Assembly (NCBI GenBank): GCA_965199055.1
Contig: CBDAQR010000003.1
Coordinates: 992,001 to 1,056,000, forward strand
Direction: 5' to 3'
Length of the DNA: 64,000 nt
From: CBDAQR01 sp965199055
Lineage (GTDB): Bacteria; Pseudomonadota; Gammaproteobacteria; Pseudomonadales; Halieaceae
A model generated the notes under the pieces. It was given only the letters and a program-made list of their open reading frames with translations. It had not been told where the DNA came from and made no database searches. Numbering within the stretch: position 1 is the first letter of the stretch; every line of letters starts with the position of its first letter. This document shows positions 16,906 through 24,993 of the stretch, piece after piece. The translations under genes and the position numbers were made by a program.

Positions 16906-17751
16906 ATGAGAGAACATCAACATATTCTTGTCGACACACCCTCGGAGGGTGTCAGTCGGATTACGCTAAATCGACCTGACTCGCGCAACGCGCTCAACAA
17001 TAGGTTGCGCGGCGAGATACTCGGTCAACTGGAAGCCAACGATCATGATGATGCGGTTCGTGTCACAGTAATCCGAGGCGCCGGACCCGCTTTTTGCGCA
17101 GGCTATGACCTTAAATCCAATACCAATGAAGAGCGCCCCTATCACACGGCCGGTGGCGACGGCAGCTGGGCTCGCCACGTTGTCGAGGGCTGCTTCCGAG
17201 TGTGGGACCTGGCTAAACCTGTGATCGCGCAAGTTCACGGTTACTGCTTGGCGGGCGGCACCGAACTCGCCACTGCCTGCGACCTTGTCTACGTCGCGGA
17301 GGACGCACAGATCGGCTACCCAGTGGTGCGCAGTATGAGTCCACCCGACAATCAATTCTTCCCCTGGCTGGTGGGCATGCGCAACGCCATGGAGATGATG
17401 CTGACCGGTGATGCGATCTCCGGCAGCGAGGCCGCCGAATACGGTTTTGCCAACCGCGCATTTGCCGCCGAGGACCTGGAAGCAGAGGTACTCAAGATTG
17501 CAGTACGGGTTGCGAGGGTCCCCAGCGACCTGCAACAAATGAACAAAAGAGCCGTTCACCGACAAATGGAACTGTCGGGACTACGCACCGCGGTACGCCA
17601 GGGTACTGAGATACAGGCGCTGGCGTTTCATACGGACTCCACCCGCGCGCATTTCAAGGAGCTGGCTGCGGGCCTGACGGATGCGCTCACCTCCCGTGAC
17701 AAGGCCTTTGGCGATTATCGTACCCGCGACAAGGGAGACGGCGAGGAGTAG
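16906..17751 (+). CDS. Enoyl-CoA hydratase/isomerase family protein
   Basis: This 281-residue crotonase-fold protein has oxyanion-hole segments PAFCAGYDLKSN near residue 60 and GYCLAGGTELATACDLVY near 105. The region where hydratases carry a catalytic Glu reads IGYPVVRSMSPPDNQF, so the usual Glu pair is not evident and the chemistry could be isomerase, hydrolase or lyase rather than simple hydration. ATG 16906 is used; an in-frame start at 16756 lies inside the upstream SDR and was rejected. It is probably cotranscribed with that SDR. Confidence 0.88.
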   Translation: MREHQHILVDTPSEGVSRITLNRPDSRNALNNRLRGEILGQLEANDHDDAVRVTVIRGAGPAFCAGYDLKSNTNEERPYHTAGGDGSWARHVVEGCFRVWDLAKPVIAQVHGYCLAGGTELATACDLVYVAEDAQIGYPVVRSMSPPDNQFFPWLVGMRNAMEMMLTGDAISGSEAAEYGFANRAFAAEDLEAEVLKIAVRVARVPSDLQQMNKRAVHRQMELSGLRTAVRQGTEIQALAFHTDSTRAHFKELAAGLTDALTSRDKAFGDYRTRDKGDGEE

Positions 17752-17891
17752 TCAGGCAAGCGCAGCTGTCTAAATTATCACACCAGCCTTTGATTCATAT
17801 CCTTTGTTTCCACGATACCTTAGCCCATCATTTCACTGCATCTTCATGCACTCTAGAATAGGACCTCTCTGAACAGGAGTATCAATCGCTC

Positions 17892-19508
17892 ATGCCGCCA
17901 CGCAATGCCCGCTCCCTCACCAAGCTAGAACACGCTATGGATGCCGCAGACAGCTATGAGGAGTGGCTGAGCTACGCGCAGGAGCACGACGTGTTGAGCG
18001 GCGCCGACTTGTGGCGACACAATGACGAATCCAAGCTCTATGACAGCCGCAGCATCAACCACCGCTTGCAACGTCTGCGCCGCCTGCGCAAGAAGGGTGA
18101 TGACAAGGGCCTGTTGTTCGCACTCAACGAGGGCATTCACGGCAATATGGCGGGCATGGGTAAGCCCAAGCTTTATCAGAAGGCGAAGGCCGGCACCAAG
18201 CTGCTGATCGAAGACTATGTCAGTGAGATTTGTGACGCACTGGAGTACCTCTCCCCGCGCCGCTTCAAGAACATCTCCTGGGCAGAGCGCATAGAATTTT
18301 TTCAGCGCGCCAGTCACTGCTATGGCCGCTCGGCGCTCATGCTCAGTGGTGGCGGCTCACTGGGCTACTTTCACTTCGGGCTGCTGAAAACCCTAATCGA
18401 ACAGAAGCTGTGCCCCGTCGTTATATCCGGCTCGAGTATGGGCGCCTTCGTCGCGGCCATCGTCGGTTCGCGTAGCGACGAGGAATTTCTGGCGCTGTTT
18501 GAAGATGACTATCTGGTGAAGGCGCTGACTCAGAACAACGAAGAGGTGAAGCTGGGCTTTCGTAAGTTCAATAGCGAGGACATGAAGGGGATTAAGAAAG
18601 GCATGCAACGGTTGATTCCGGACATGACTTTCCTCGAGGCCTACGAGAAAACCGGCCGCAGCATCAATATCAGCATTTCACCTGCAGAACCCAATCAAAC
18701 ATCACGCCTGCTGAACCATATCGCCTCACCCAACGTCACGCTGCTGTCGGCGGTGATGGCAAGCAGCGCCCTGCCCGGCATCTTTCCCTCGGTGCAGCTG
18801 CAAGCGCGCGATGCCGACGGTGACATCAAACCCTATCTGCCACACCGACGCTGGATCGACGGTTCGTTTTCACAGGATCTGCCGGCCAAGCGCCTCGCCC
18901 GTATGTACGGCGTTAATCACTATATCGTCAGCCAGGTCATGCCAGGACTCGGCCGCGAACCCAACACCCGTCCCGGTATCCGCAAGATCGTCACCGACGC
19001 CTCCGTTGCCTCCATCAAGCAAGTGGTGCGCGGTTATCTGGATTTTCTACAACGCCGCGCCGGGGTAGGACCGCGCGCAGGCGCCGCGATGAATGCGGTG
19101 AACGCGTTGCTGGAACAACGCTTTATCGGCGACATCAACATCATCCCACCCCGCGATCACAAGAGCCTCGGCAAGCTACTGAAGATGCTGAACGAAGAAG
19201 AATTGGCCGAGATGATTAAAGCAGGAGAACGTGCCGCCTGGCCCAAGCTACCGGTAATCGCTACCACCACCCGCATTGGTCGCACGCTCGATAGAATTCT
19301 CCACGCCTTCGAGGTGGATGAGGCCCATTGGCTCAGCACAGCACCGCAGACTGACGTTGCCCTGCAACCGGAACCCGAAGACAATCCCCGCCGCCGCAAA
19401 CCCGCGCCGAAAAAACGCAGTCCGCGCGCAAAGAAAATCATCGATGAAAAAGCCAAGCCCCCCGGCAAAGTGCGGCTGGCGTCCGTTAAAGGCACCGCCA
19501 CCGGTTAG
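17892..19508 (+). CDS. Patatin-like phospholipase with N-terminal DUF3336
   Basis: This 538-residue protein starts with a DUF3336 domain (about 1-140), as found in yeast Tgl3-5 and in bacterial relatives. A patatin domain follows, with oxyanion loop SGGGSLGYF (152-160), nucleophile elbow GSSMG (Ser182) and DGSF with catalytic Asp323. The reaction expected is acyl-ester hydrolysis of phospholipid or triacylglycerol. The C-terminus is a basic, low-complexity tail rich in Lys, Pro and Ala (about 495-538), which might bind membrane or polyanion. The ribosome binding site AGGAG ends 12 bases before the start and sits within an 11-base sequence shared with the gene at 24491-24931. A perfect hairpin begins 2 bases after the stop. 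Confidence 0.92.
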   Translation: MPPRNARSLTKLEHAMDAADSYEEWLSYAQEHDVLSGADLWRHNDESKLYDSRSINHRLQRLRRLRKKGDDKGLLFALNEGIHGNMAGMGKPKLYQKAKAGTKLLIEDYVSEICDALEYLSPRRFKNISWAERIEFFQRASHCYGRSALMLSGGGSLGYFHFGLLKTLIEQKLCPVVISGSSMGAFVAAIVGSRSDEEFLALFEDDYLVKALTQNNEEVKLGFRKFNSEDMKGIKKGMQRLIPDMTFLEAYEKTGRSINISISPAEPNQTSRLLNHIASPNVTLLSAVMASSALPGIFPSVQLQARDADGDIKPYLPHRRWIDGSFSQDLPAKRLARMYGVNHYIVSQVMPGLGREPNTRPGIRKIVTDASVASIKQVVRGYLDFLQRRAGVGPRAGAAMNAVNALLEQRFIGDINIIPPRDHKSLGKLLKMLNEEELAEMIKAGERAAWPKLPVIATTTRIGRTLDRILHAFEVDEAHWLSTAPQTDVALQPEPEDNPRRRKPAPKKRSPRAKKIIDEKAKPPGKVRLASVKGTATG

Positions 19509-19510
19509 CA

Positions 19511-19532
19511 TACCCCCCTGTTCAGGGGGGTA
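19511..19532. repeat. Perfect G/C hairpin, copy 1
   Basis: TACCCCCCTG-TT-CAGGGGGGTA is a 10-bp perfect stem beginning just after the patatin stop codon. Its 18-base core is identical to a second copy at 24482-24499. It is not followed by a T-tract on either strand, so a simple intrinsic terminator is unproven. It may be a terminator, an mRNA 3'-end stabiliser or a repeated extragenic palindrome. Confidence 0.7.
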
Positions 19533-19593
19533 GTATTTGGTCCGAGTTTATTGCATAAGGAATGCTCATCCTTATCGCAGGAACGGTTTGCCT

Positions 19594-20370
19594 GTGCGTA
19601 ACTTTCTGGCATCACCTAATCTCTTGGCAGCGACCGTTATTGGGCTCACCGTTGGCGCCGGGCTGACCTTACTGCTGCCGGTCAATATCGTGGTAAGCCT
19701 GGGTCTGGTTCTCAGCCCCTGCGTCATTTTTGTTGGCGTACTACTTAAGCGGCGCAAAAGCCATCGTGAATCCCTGTTGCTTTCTCGACACATCGAGGAA
19801 GCGGTGCACCAGGAACGAGAGCGCATCTATCGCAACCTGCACGATGACCTCGGTGCTCAATTGTTGAGTCTCGTCTACCAGGCTCCCGACGAGAAGATGG
19901 CCGATCAGGCGCGCATGGTCTTGCAGTCGCTGCGCGAAGACATCGCACGCACCCTGGATAAGCGGCTCACATTGCTGGAACTGCTGGGAGACCTGCGCAC
20001 AGAAATGGAGACCCGCCTGAGCGCCAGCAACATCGTCCTGCACTGGCAGGTACCCTTGGACATGACCGATTCACCGGTACAGGTGCAAAACGTGATCACC
20101 ATCAGTCGCATTATCCGTGAGGCGGTCAGTAACGTCATCAAACACGCCGATGCCAGTGAAGTGAGTTTTCAAGTGCGCTCCAGCGAGCAGAACATCGAAA
20201 TATCGATCAGCGATAATGGTAGCGGCATGGCCAGCAACTCCAAACCGGGACGGGGGCTTGAATCAATGAGCAGCCGCGCCGAGCAACTGGGCGGCGAACT
20301 GGTGTTTGCTGAACTGGATACCGGCTGTCGCGTCGACCTGATGCTGCCGCGCTGGCATGCTTCAACTTGA
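19594..20370 (+). CDS. NarL-type sensor histidine kinase
   Basis: This 258-residue protein has two N-terminal membrane segments (about 9-52) and no recognisable input domain, then a HisKA_3-type dimerisation helix with phospho-His83 in NLHDDLGAQLL and a HATPase domain with IREAVSNVIKHA (N box) and ISDNGSGM...GRGLESM. GTG 19594 is preferred: AGGAA lies 10 bases upstream; the frame stays open to TTG 19537 with no better site. The gene overlaps the response regulator by 14 bases, so the two form a pair. The signal is unknown; the short membrane hairpin suggests sensing within the membrane. Confidence 0.88.
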   Translation: MRNFLASPNLLAATVIGLTVGAGLTLLLPVNIVVSLGLVLSPCVIFVGVLLKRRKSHRESLLLSRHIEEAVHQERERIYRNLHDDLGAQLLSLVYQAPDEKMADQARMVLQSLREDIARTLDKRLTLLELLGDLRTEMETRLSASNIVLHWQVPLDMTDSPVQVQNVITISRIIREAVSNVIKHADASEVSFQVRSSEQNIEISISDNGSGMASNSKPGRGLESMSSRAEQLGGELVFAELDTGCRVDLMLPRWHAST

Positions 20371-21022
20371 TACGGGTCATATACCGGAATCCGCATTGGT
20401 CCTCGAAGATCACGAGGACGCGCGGCGCTGGCTGATCGAGGCGGTGCGTGCGAGTTTTCCCGGTATCGGCATCTTTGAGACCGATACCGTTAGCGCCGCC
20501 AAAGACGTCGTTGGACACAGCGAACCGGAACTGGCACTCATAGACCTTAATCTTCCGGATGGCAGTGGTCTGGAAGTCATTCAACAGCTGGCCACATCCG
20601 TTCCACAGTGCATCCGCATCGTGGCGACCGCATTCAGCGATGAAGAGCACATCCTGTCTGCACTGCGTGCAGGCGCGCAGGGATACGTGCTCAAGGAAGG
20701 CAAGCAGGAAACCATCATCCAGATGCTCAAAGATACCCTGCACGGCTCACCGCCGCTTTCTGCCGCGGTCGCCCGCAAAATTCTGAGCCAGTTTCAACCG
20801 CAGGCTGAGCCAGATATACAGCTGACCCCGCGCCAAATTGAAGTCCTGCAGCTGATATCGCGGGGGTACAAAACCCAGGAGGTGGCGGACTTATTGCAGC
20901 TCAGTCACCACACGGTACACGACTATATCAAGGAGATTTATCGCGAGCTGGGTATCAACAGTCGCGCCGAGGCGACCATGGCAGCCTCACGAATGGGGCT
21001 CATCTCTCGCGACTGCAGCTAG
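20357..21022 (+). CDS. LuxR/NarL-family response regulator
   Basis: This 221-residue regulator has a receiver domain (about 10-130, phospho-acceptor Asp63 in LIDLNLPDGSG, switch residues and YVLKEG) and a C-terminal LuxR helix-turn-helix (about 152-215; LTPRQIEVLQLISRGYKTQE, LSHHTVHDYIKEIYRELG). It is translationally coupled to the sensor kinase by a 14-base overlap and is its cognate partner. The target genes are unknown. The stop is 4 bases from the stop of the convergent Ser/Thr kinase gene. Confidence 0.93.
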   Translation: MLQLDTGHIPESALVLEDHEDARRWLIEAVRASFPGIGIFETDTVSAAKDVVGHSEPELALIDLNLPDGSGLEVIQQLATSVPQCIRIVATAFSDEEHILSALRAGAQGYVLKEGKQETIIQMLKDTLHGSPPLSAAVARKILSQFQPQAEPDIQLTPRQIEVLQLISRGYKTQEVADLLQLSHHTVHDYIKEIYRELGINSRAEATMAASRMGLISRDCS

Positions 21023-21026
21023 CTTC

Positions 21027-23243
21027 TTAACCCGCTGCGGCCAAAGCCGCATTAGCCGCCTGTAACTTCACGTAATAGAGATGCTCTTCGCCGAGATATT
21101 CGGCTACCTCGGTGAGGCCCGCCTGATACTGCTGCCGGGCCTCCGCAATCCTGCCACTGGCAGCCAACATGGCGCCGTAGTCGAGTCGACCCACCAACAA
21201 ACTCGCAATGGGTTTTCCCTCGACGGTTTCCAGGTAGCGTAAGACTTTCAAATAGCGACCTTCCGCAGATGCCCATTCTTCACGCGCCGTCTCAAGATTG
21301 GCCAGTTGCAATTGCAATGTGAGATGCAGCTCCCGAACCCCTATCGTTTCAATATTGTCGCGCAGCACCACAGCTTGCTGCTCGGCTGCAAGCAGGTCAC
21401 CCTGCAATACCATGACTCGCAGCAGGTCGCGCCGCGCCAATAAGGTCTGGCGATGTAAGGGCCCATAGGCATCGCTGCGCGCATCGACTACCCGTTGCAA
21501 GATATCTCGCGCCTGCGCATAGCGACCCTGCTCTGCACGAACGTAGCCAAGATAGACCAGGGAGAACAAGGTCTGTGGATGACTGGCACTGAATTTCTCA
21601 GTACGCAGATCCACGGATCGCTGCAGCACCTCTGCGGCTTCTTCGAATTGGTTTATGCCGAAGAGGCTGACACCGTATTCATGCACACCATAAAGACGAT
21701 ACTCATCGTGCTCAGGTAATACGTCGTAGGGCGTCTCCATGAGGACTTTCATTCGCTCGAAGGCCGCGCGATGCTGGCCATCGTAGTTATCAGCAATGGC
21801 AATATTGAGTTCCGCCTTGGTCAGCACCTCATTGGAGTAACGGCGCTTTCGAGTCTGGGCCAACAAATCCTTGAGGGTTGTGCGTGCGGCATCGCGATCA
21901 AGGCGATAAAACTGTGCCTGACCGAGCGCCAGCCGGCACTCCTCCCAGGCGTCGGTTGCGGGCATGGCCGCCACCAACTCGTTACCGCGAGTCGCCTGGA
22001 GCTCTGACGCTTCCTGATCACCTAAAACCAGCAGAGAAACACCGAGCGTACAGCGAATAGTGGCTTCAATCCGCGGATCATCGCTAATCTTATTCTGCAC
22101 ATCGCCCGCCGCTTTCAACATGACTTCTTTAACGGTTAAGGCCTGACTGCCTCCTCGCTCGGGATTAGAGGACTGCAGCATCTCCACCAGAAAATTGGAA
22201 AGCCCGCGGGTTCTTTCCAGCTGTACTTCCGCTATCTGCCGCGCTTGCGCTTCCTGCCAGGCGAACCAGGTGGAGACTCCCGCAGCAATCGCAGTCACCA
22301 TGAACACTGCAGCGACGGTGCCTGCCAGCAATTGGTTTCGTCGGACCAAGTGCAGGAATTCATCTTGCAAGCTGGGCATCTGCGCTAACACAAGCTTGCC
22401 GTCCAGCCAGCGCTGCAAATCTTCTGCAACCTCGGCCATCGAGTGATACCGGGACGTCGGCTCTCGGTGCAACATCTTGAGAATGACCGCATCCAACTGC
22501 TTGTCTGCTCGCCCAAGCTGCCGGGACACAGGAGGAATATGCGCCTGCTGAATCGCCTCCAACGCCGCCTGTATCGGCAAGCCCGCCAGTTCCAGCGGTA
22601 GCCGCCCCGCCAACAACTCATAGGCCACCACACCAAGACTGTAAGTATCCGTCGGACTTGCGATCGCTTCACCCGATTGCGAAATCTGCTCGGGACTCAT
22701 GTAGGGAAGTGTGCCCAGTAATTGACCGTGCTCCGTTAGAGCGGTCTCGACCGCCGGCATTTGCTCACTGGTGGCAACGCCAAAGTCCAGCACCTTCACT
22801 TCGCCGGCTTTGTTGACCAGCAAATTGTCGGGCTTGATGTCGCGGTGCACGACGCCGCGCAGATGTGCAAAATGCAAAATGTGGCAACACTCGAGAATCA
22901 GACGCACCCGATCTCGCGTATCGAGCTGCCTGTCACGGGCATAGTCGGTAATGGGTACCCCTTCGAAATAGCGAGTACACAGGTAAGGCCGACCATCATT
23001 GGTTATGCCGGCGTCAACGAATTCCGCGATGCCTCCATGTCGCAGGCGCTGCAGAAAAAGACTTTCGTATTCGAACCTGCGCCGGGCAGTACCATCGATC
23101 TGGCCGTGCAGAATCTTAACCGCGACAGAGGCTCCCTTGAACTCGCCTTTGTAGACTTCTCCGCTACCGCCACCGCCGATTCGATAATCGAGTCGATAGC
23201 CCTGGATCACATCCTGCACCACGATGAACCGCCATACCCTCAA
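21027..23243 (-). CDS. Membrane-anchored Ser/Thr protein kinase with TPR-like C-terminus
   Basis: This 738-residue protein has a Hanks-type kinase domain with glycine loop IGGGGSGEVYKG, ATP Lys43, catalytic loop HRDIKPDN (Asp135, Asn140), DFG Asp153 and an activation segment ending in GTLPYMSPEQ. One membrane segment (about 305-329) separates it from some 400 residues of tetratricopeptide-like helical repeats. In this PknB-like topology the repeats lie outside the inner membrane and could sense envelope proteins. The start is uncertain: TTG 23243 is the longest, while GTG 23222 or 23219 would still keep the kinase domain. The adjoining convergent two-component pair suggests, without proving, a shared role. 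Confidence 0.87.
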   Translation of the reverse strand: MRVWRFIVVQDVIQGYRLDYRIGGGGSGEVYKGEFKGASVAVKILHGQIDGTARRRFEYESLFLQRLRHGGIAEFVDAGITNDGRPYLCTRYFEGVPITDYARDRQLDTRDRVRLILECCHILHFAHLRGVVHRDIKPDNLLVNKAGEVKVLDFGVATSEQMPAVETALTEHGQLLGTLPYMSPEQISQSGEAIASPTDTYSLGVVAYELLAGRLPLELAGLPIQAALEAIQQAHIPPVSRQLGRADKQLDAVILKMLHREPTSRYHSMAEVAEDLQRWLDGKLVLAQMPSLQDEFLHLVRRNQLLAGTVAAVFMVTAIAAGVSTWFAWQEAQARQIAEVQLERTRGLSNFLVEMLQSSNPERGGSQALTVKEVMLKAAGDVQNKISDDPRIEATIRCTLGVSLLVLGDQEASELQATRGNELVAAMPATDAWEECRLALGQAQFYRLDRDAARTTLKDLLAQTRKRRYSNEVLTKAELNIAIADNYDGQHRAAFERMKVLMETPYDVLPEHDEYRLYGVHEYGVSLFGINQFEEAAEVLQRSVDLRTEKFSASHPQTLFSLVYLGYVRAEQGRYAQARDILQRVVDARSDAYGPLHRQTLLARRDLLRVMVLQGDLLAAEQQAVVLRDNIETIGVRELHLTLQLQLANLETAREEWASAEGRYLKVLRYLETVEGKPIASLLVGRLDYGAMLAASGRIAEARQQYQAGLTEVAEYLGEEHLYYVKLQAANAALAAAG

Positions 23244-23286
23244 TCTGAAGATGACTCATCATATCCCGACAACCCGGCGCCAGAAA

Positions 23287-23316
23287 CAAAAAAACCCACA
23301 TAGGAATGTGGGTTTT
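23287..23316 (-). terminator. Intrinsic terminator downstream of the lipoprotein gene
   Basis: Read leftward, an 11-bp stem AAAACCCACAT/ATGTGGGTTTT with a 4-base loop ends in a run of seven T residues. It lies 57 bp beyond the stop of the lipoprotein gene and 44 bp before the kinase start, so it separates the two units. Confidence 0.85.
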
Positions 23317-23372
23317 GAATTGGAGCTGCCCGCGTCCCCGCAGGCAGCTATCAACAGTTACCGAGCCCGCGA

Positions 23373-24389
23373 CTAGCCGCCGGTATTGGTATAGGTGTAG
23401 GTGAGGTTGTAGGTGACGTCACCGAGTCCAGGCAGTGAGGAATCAAAGCTCACGTTCATAACCACCCGATCCGCCGTGTCCTCAACAACATCGACCACGA
23501 TATTGCTTGGCGGCGCGCCGCCCGCTTCCTCGACCAGATCATCAATGGAGTCGCGTACCCTCTCAGTATCGCCGGTGCGCGGCACGTCCTCTCCTTCGAC
23601 TGAGAATACCGTTGCAGGCACGGCGACCGTGAAGCTGCCAGCGACTTCGCCCTTGACCTCCAGTTCCCAACTGCCGGAACCTGCAATCGGCTCGCCGTTA
23701 ATCAACTTGTCGATAAACTCAGCGGCTGCTTCATCATCGATACCCTCTCTAACGGCGCCGAGATATTCCAAGTAACTGTCTCCATCGATCTCTATGACAT
23801 CCTGGCCGAGCCAGTAACCCCATGCATTGATGTCGGCAAAATCGACGGCGCCATTCCCGTCCACATCCTTCACCAGGGAAGCTGCCGTTTCTGCAAGGGC
23901 GGCCAACAACTGAGCGTTGTCGCTATCGCCGATACTGGCTCGCACGGCCTGATAGGCCATCTCGGAGATGGCTGTGACTTTAATATCCCCAGCCATCAGA
24001 TCTGCGCCCGTCATGACCGCGCGCAGAGTGCCACTAAAGGGTGTCGGGGACTGATCCAGTTGACCATCACCATCCGCGTCGTAATCTGAGCCACCCGTCG
24101 CAGTGACCAGGTAGAGTTCAGCCGGATCCAACTGGCCAACATCGATGACCGCGATACCGGTCACCAGCAACTGACCCGCCGCATCCAGGCTATCCCAATC
24201 CTCCTGACCGATTGTGTCGATCCACTCGGCAGGCCCCATCGAGGTGCCCATTGCGACAACATTGCCCTGATCCCGTAGCGGCGTCACCATGACGTCGGCA
24301 CCCCCGACGGAACCACTTAACTGCACGTAAAAACAACCACTGAGGAGCAAGCTGGCTCCCAGTGCAATCATCCCCTTCAGTACTTTCAC
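23373..24389 (-). CDS. Lipoprotein with calcium-loop (EF-hand/dockerin-like) motifs
   Basis: This 338-residue protein has a lipoprotein signal peptide (LLLSGC, lipidated Cys19). Two short acidic loops resemble EF-hand or dockerin calcium sites: DYDADGDGQLD (about 102-112) and DVDGNGAVDFADINAW (175-190), the latter a typical dockerin-like half repeat. The C-terminal third (about 255-335) is a beta-rich region with EDVPRTGDTERVRDSI and a Thr/Tyr-rich end. No enzymatic motif was recognised. It may be an envelope structural or adhesive protein. It is a single transcription unit, with its own terminator at 23287-23316. Confidence 0.72.
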   Translation of the reverse strand: MKVLKGMIALGASLLLSGCFYVQLSGSVGGADVMVTPLRDQGNVVAMGTSMGPAEWIDTIGQEDWDSLDAAGQLLVTGIAVIDVGQLDPAELYLVTATGGSDYDADGDGQLDQSPTPFSGTLRAVMTGADLMAGDIKVTAISEMAYQAVRASIGDSDNAQLLAALAETAASLVKDVDGNGAVDFADINAWGYWLGQDVIEIDGDSYLEYLGAVREGIDDEAAAEFIDKLINGEPIAGSGSWELEVKGEVAGSFTVAVPATVFSVEGEDVPRTGDTERVRDSIDDLVEEAGGAPPSNIVVDVVEDTADRVVMNVSFDSSLPGLGDVTYNLTYTYTNTGG

Positions 24390-24480
24390 GATACGTTCTC
24401 CCCACTCACTAAAAACAGCCGATTTAACCCGCAGCCCTGATGCGGGAAACCTAACCGTAGTCTGAGCAAGTCGATTTTGG

Positions 24481-24500
24481 TCCCCCCTGTTCAGGGGGGA
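24481..24500. repeat. Perfect G/C hairpin, copy 2
   Basis: TCCCCCCTG-TT-CAGGGGGGA shares the 18-base core of the hairpin at 19513-19530. Here the stop codon TGA (24491-24493, minus strand) of the NTF2-like gene lies inside the hairpin. No T-tract follows on either strand. Confidence 0.7.
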
Positions 24501-24931
24501 TCAATAAGCAGATGTGCAGAACAGTCGCCAAGCAGATCCACCAGCATGCTGCGTCGACTAAAACACCAGCCCGCGTCCGACCTGACGAACTCGTCGTGAT
24601 AACGACCCGCGATAATGGGCTGTAATGGCAGCGCATCGGTCGCCTGAATCACCGTGAAATACGAGCGCGCGGAGGCTGAATCAACTTCCACTTCCACCAT
24701 CACATTGGTGGTCAAATGACGCGTCTTTGGAGTTCCACAGTCTTCGTATATACGCGCTGAGCCGCGATACATTTGCAACACCGCATCGTACCCGGCCACC
24801 GCAACATCGCTACTGCCCGGAGCCAGTATCTCAGCGTGCCGGAATAACTCTGCCACGCCTTCAAAATCACCGGCATCGATGAGTTCTGCGTAGCGATAAA
24901 TCAAATTTTCTATCAGGCGGCTGTCATCCAC
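24491..24931 (-). CDS. NTF2-like (SnoaL-type) protein
   Basis: This 146-residue single-domain protein has the SnoaL/nuclear-transport-factor-2 pattern: N-terminal helix RLIENLIYRYAELIDAGDFE, then GYDAVLQMYRG, TRHLTTNVMVEVE and IAGRYHDEFVRSDAGW strands. Family members include polyketide cyclases, steroid isomerases and dioxygenase beta subunits, and many have no known reaction. GTG 24931 is chosen because AGGAG lies 6-7 bases upstream; a longer frame to 25087 overlaps the divergent PQQ gene and has no homologous character. It begins 62 bp from the start of that gene, so the two share a regulatory gap. Confidence 0.8.
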   Translation of the reverse strand: MDDSRLIENLIYRYAELIDAGDFEGVAELFRHAEILAPGSSDVAVAGYDAVLQMYRGSARIYEDCGTPKTRHLTTNVMVEVEVDSASARSYFTVIQATDALPLQPIIAGRYHDEFVRSDAGWCFSRRSMLVDLLGDCSAHLLIDPP

Positions 24932-24993
24932 GTTATTCTCCTGTTCAGTGTATGATCGAGTGTAGCTGAACGAACAAGCCCGGGACCAAGCCG

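Noticed and set aside
19511..19532. Hairpin after the patatin gene as a classical intrinsic terminator
   Set aside because: The stem is strong but no run of T follows on either strand, so it is listed as a repeat rather than a terminator.
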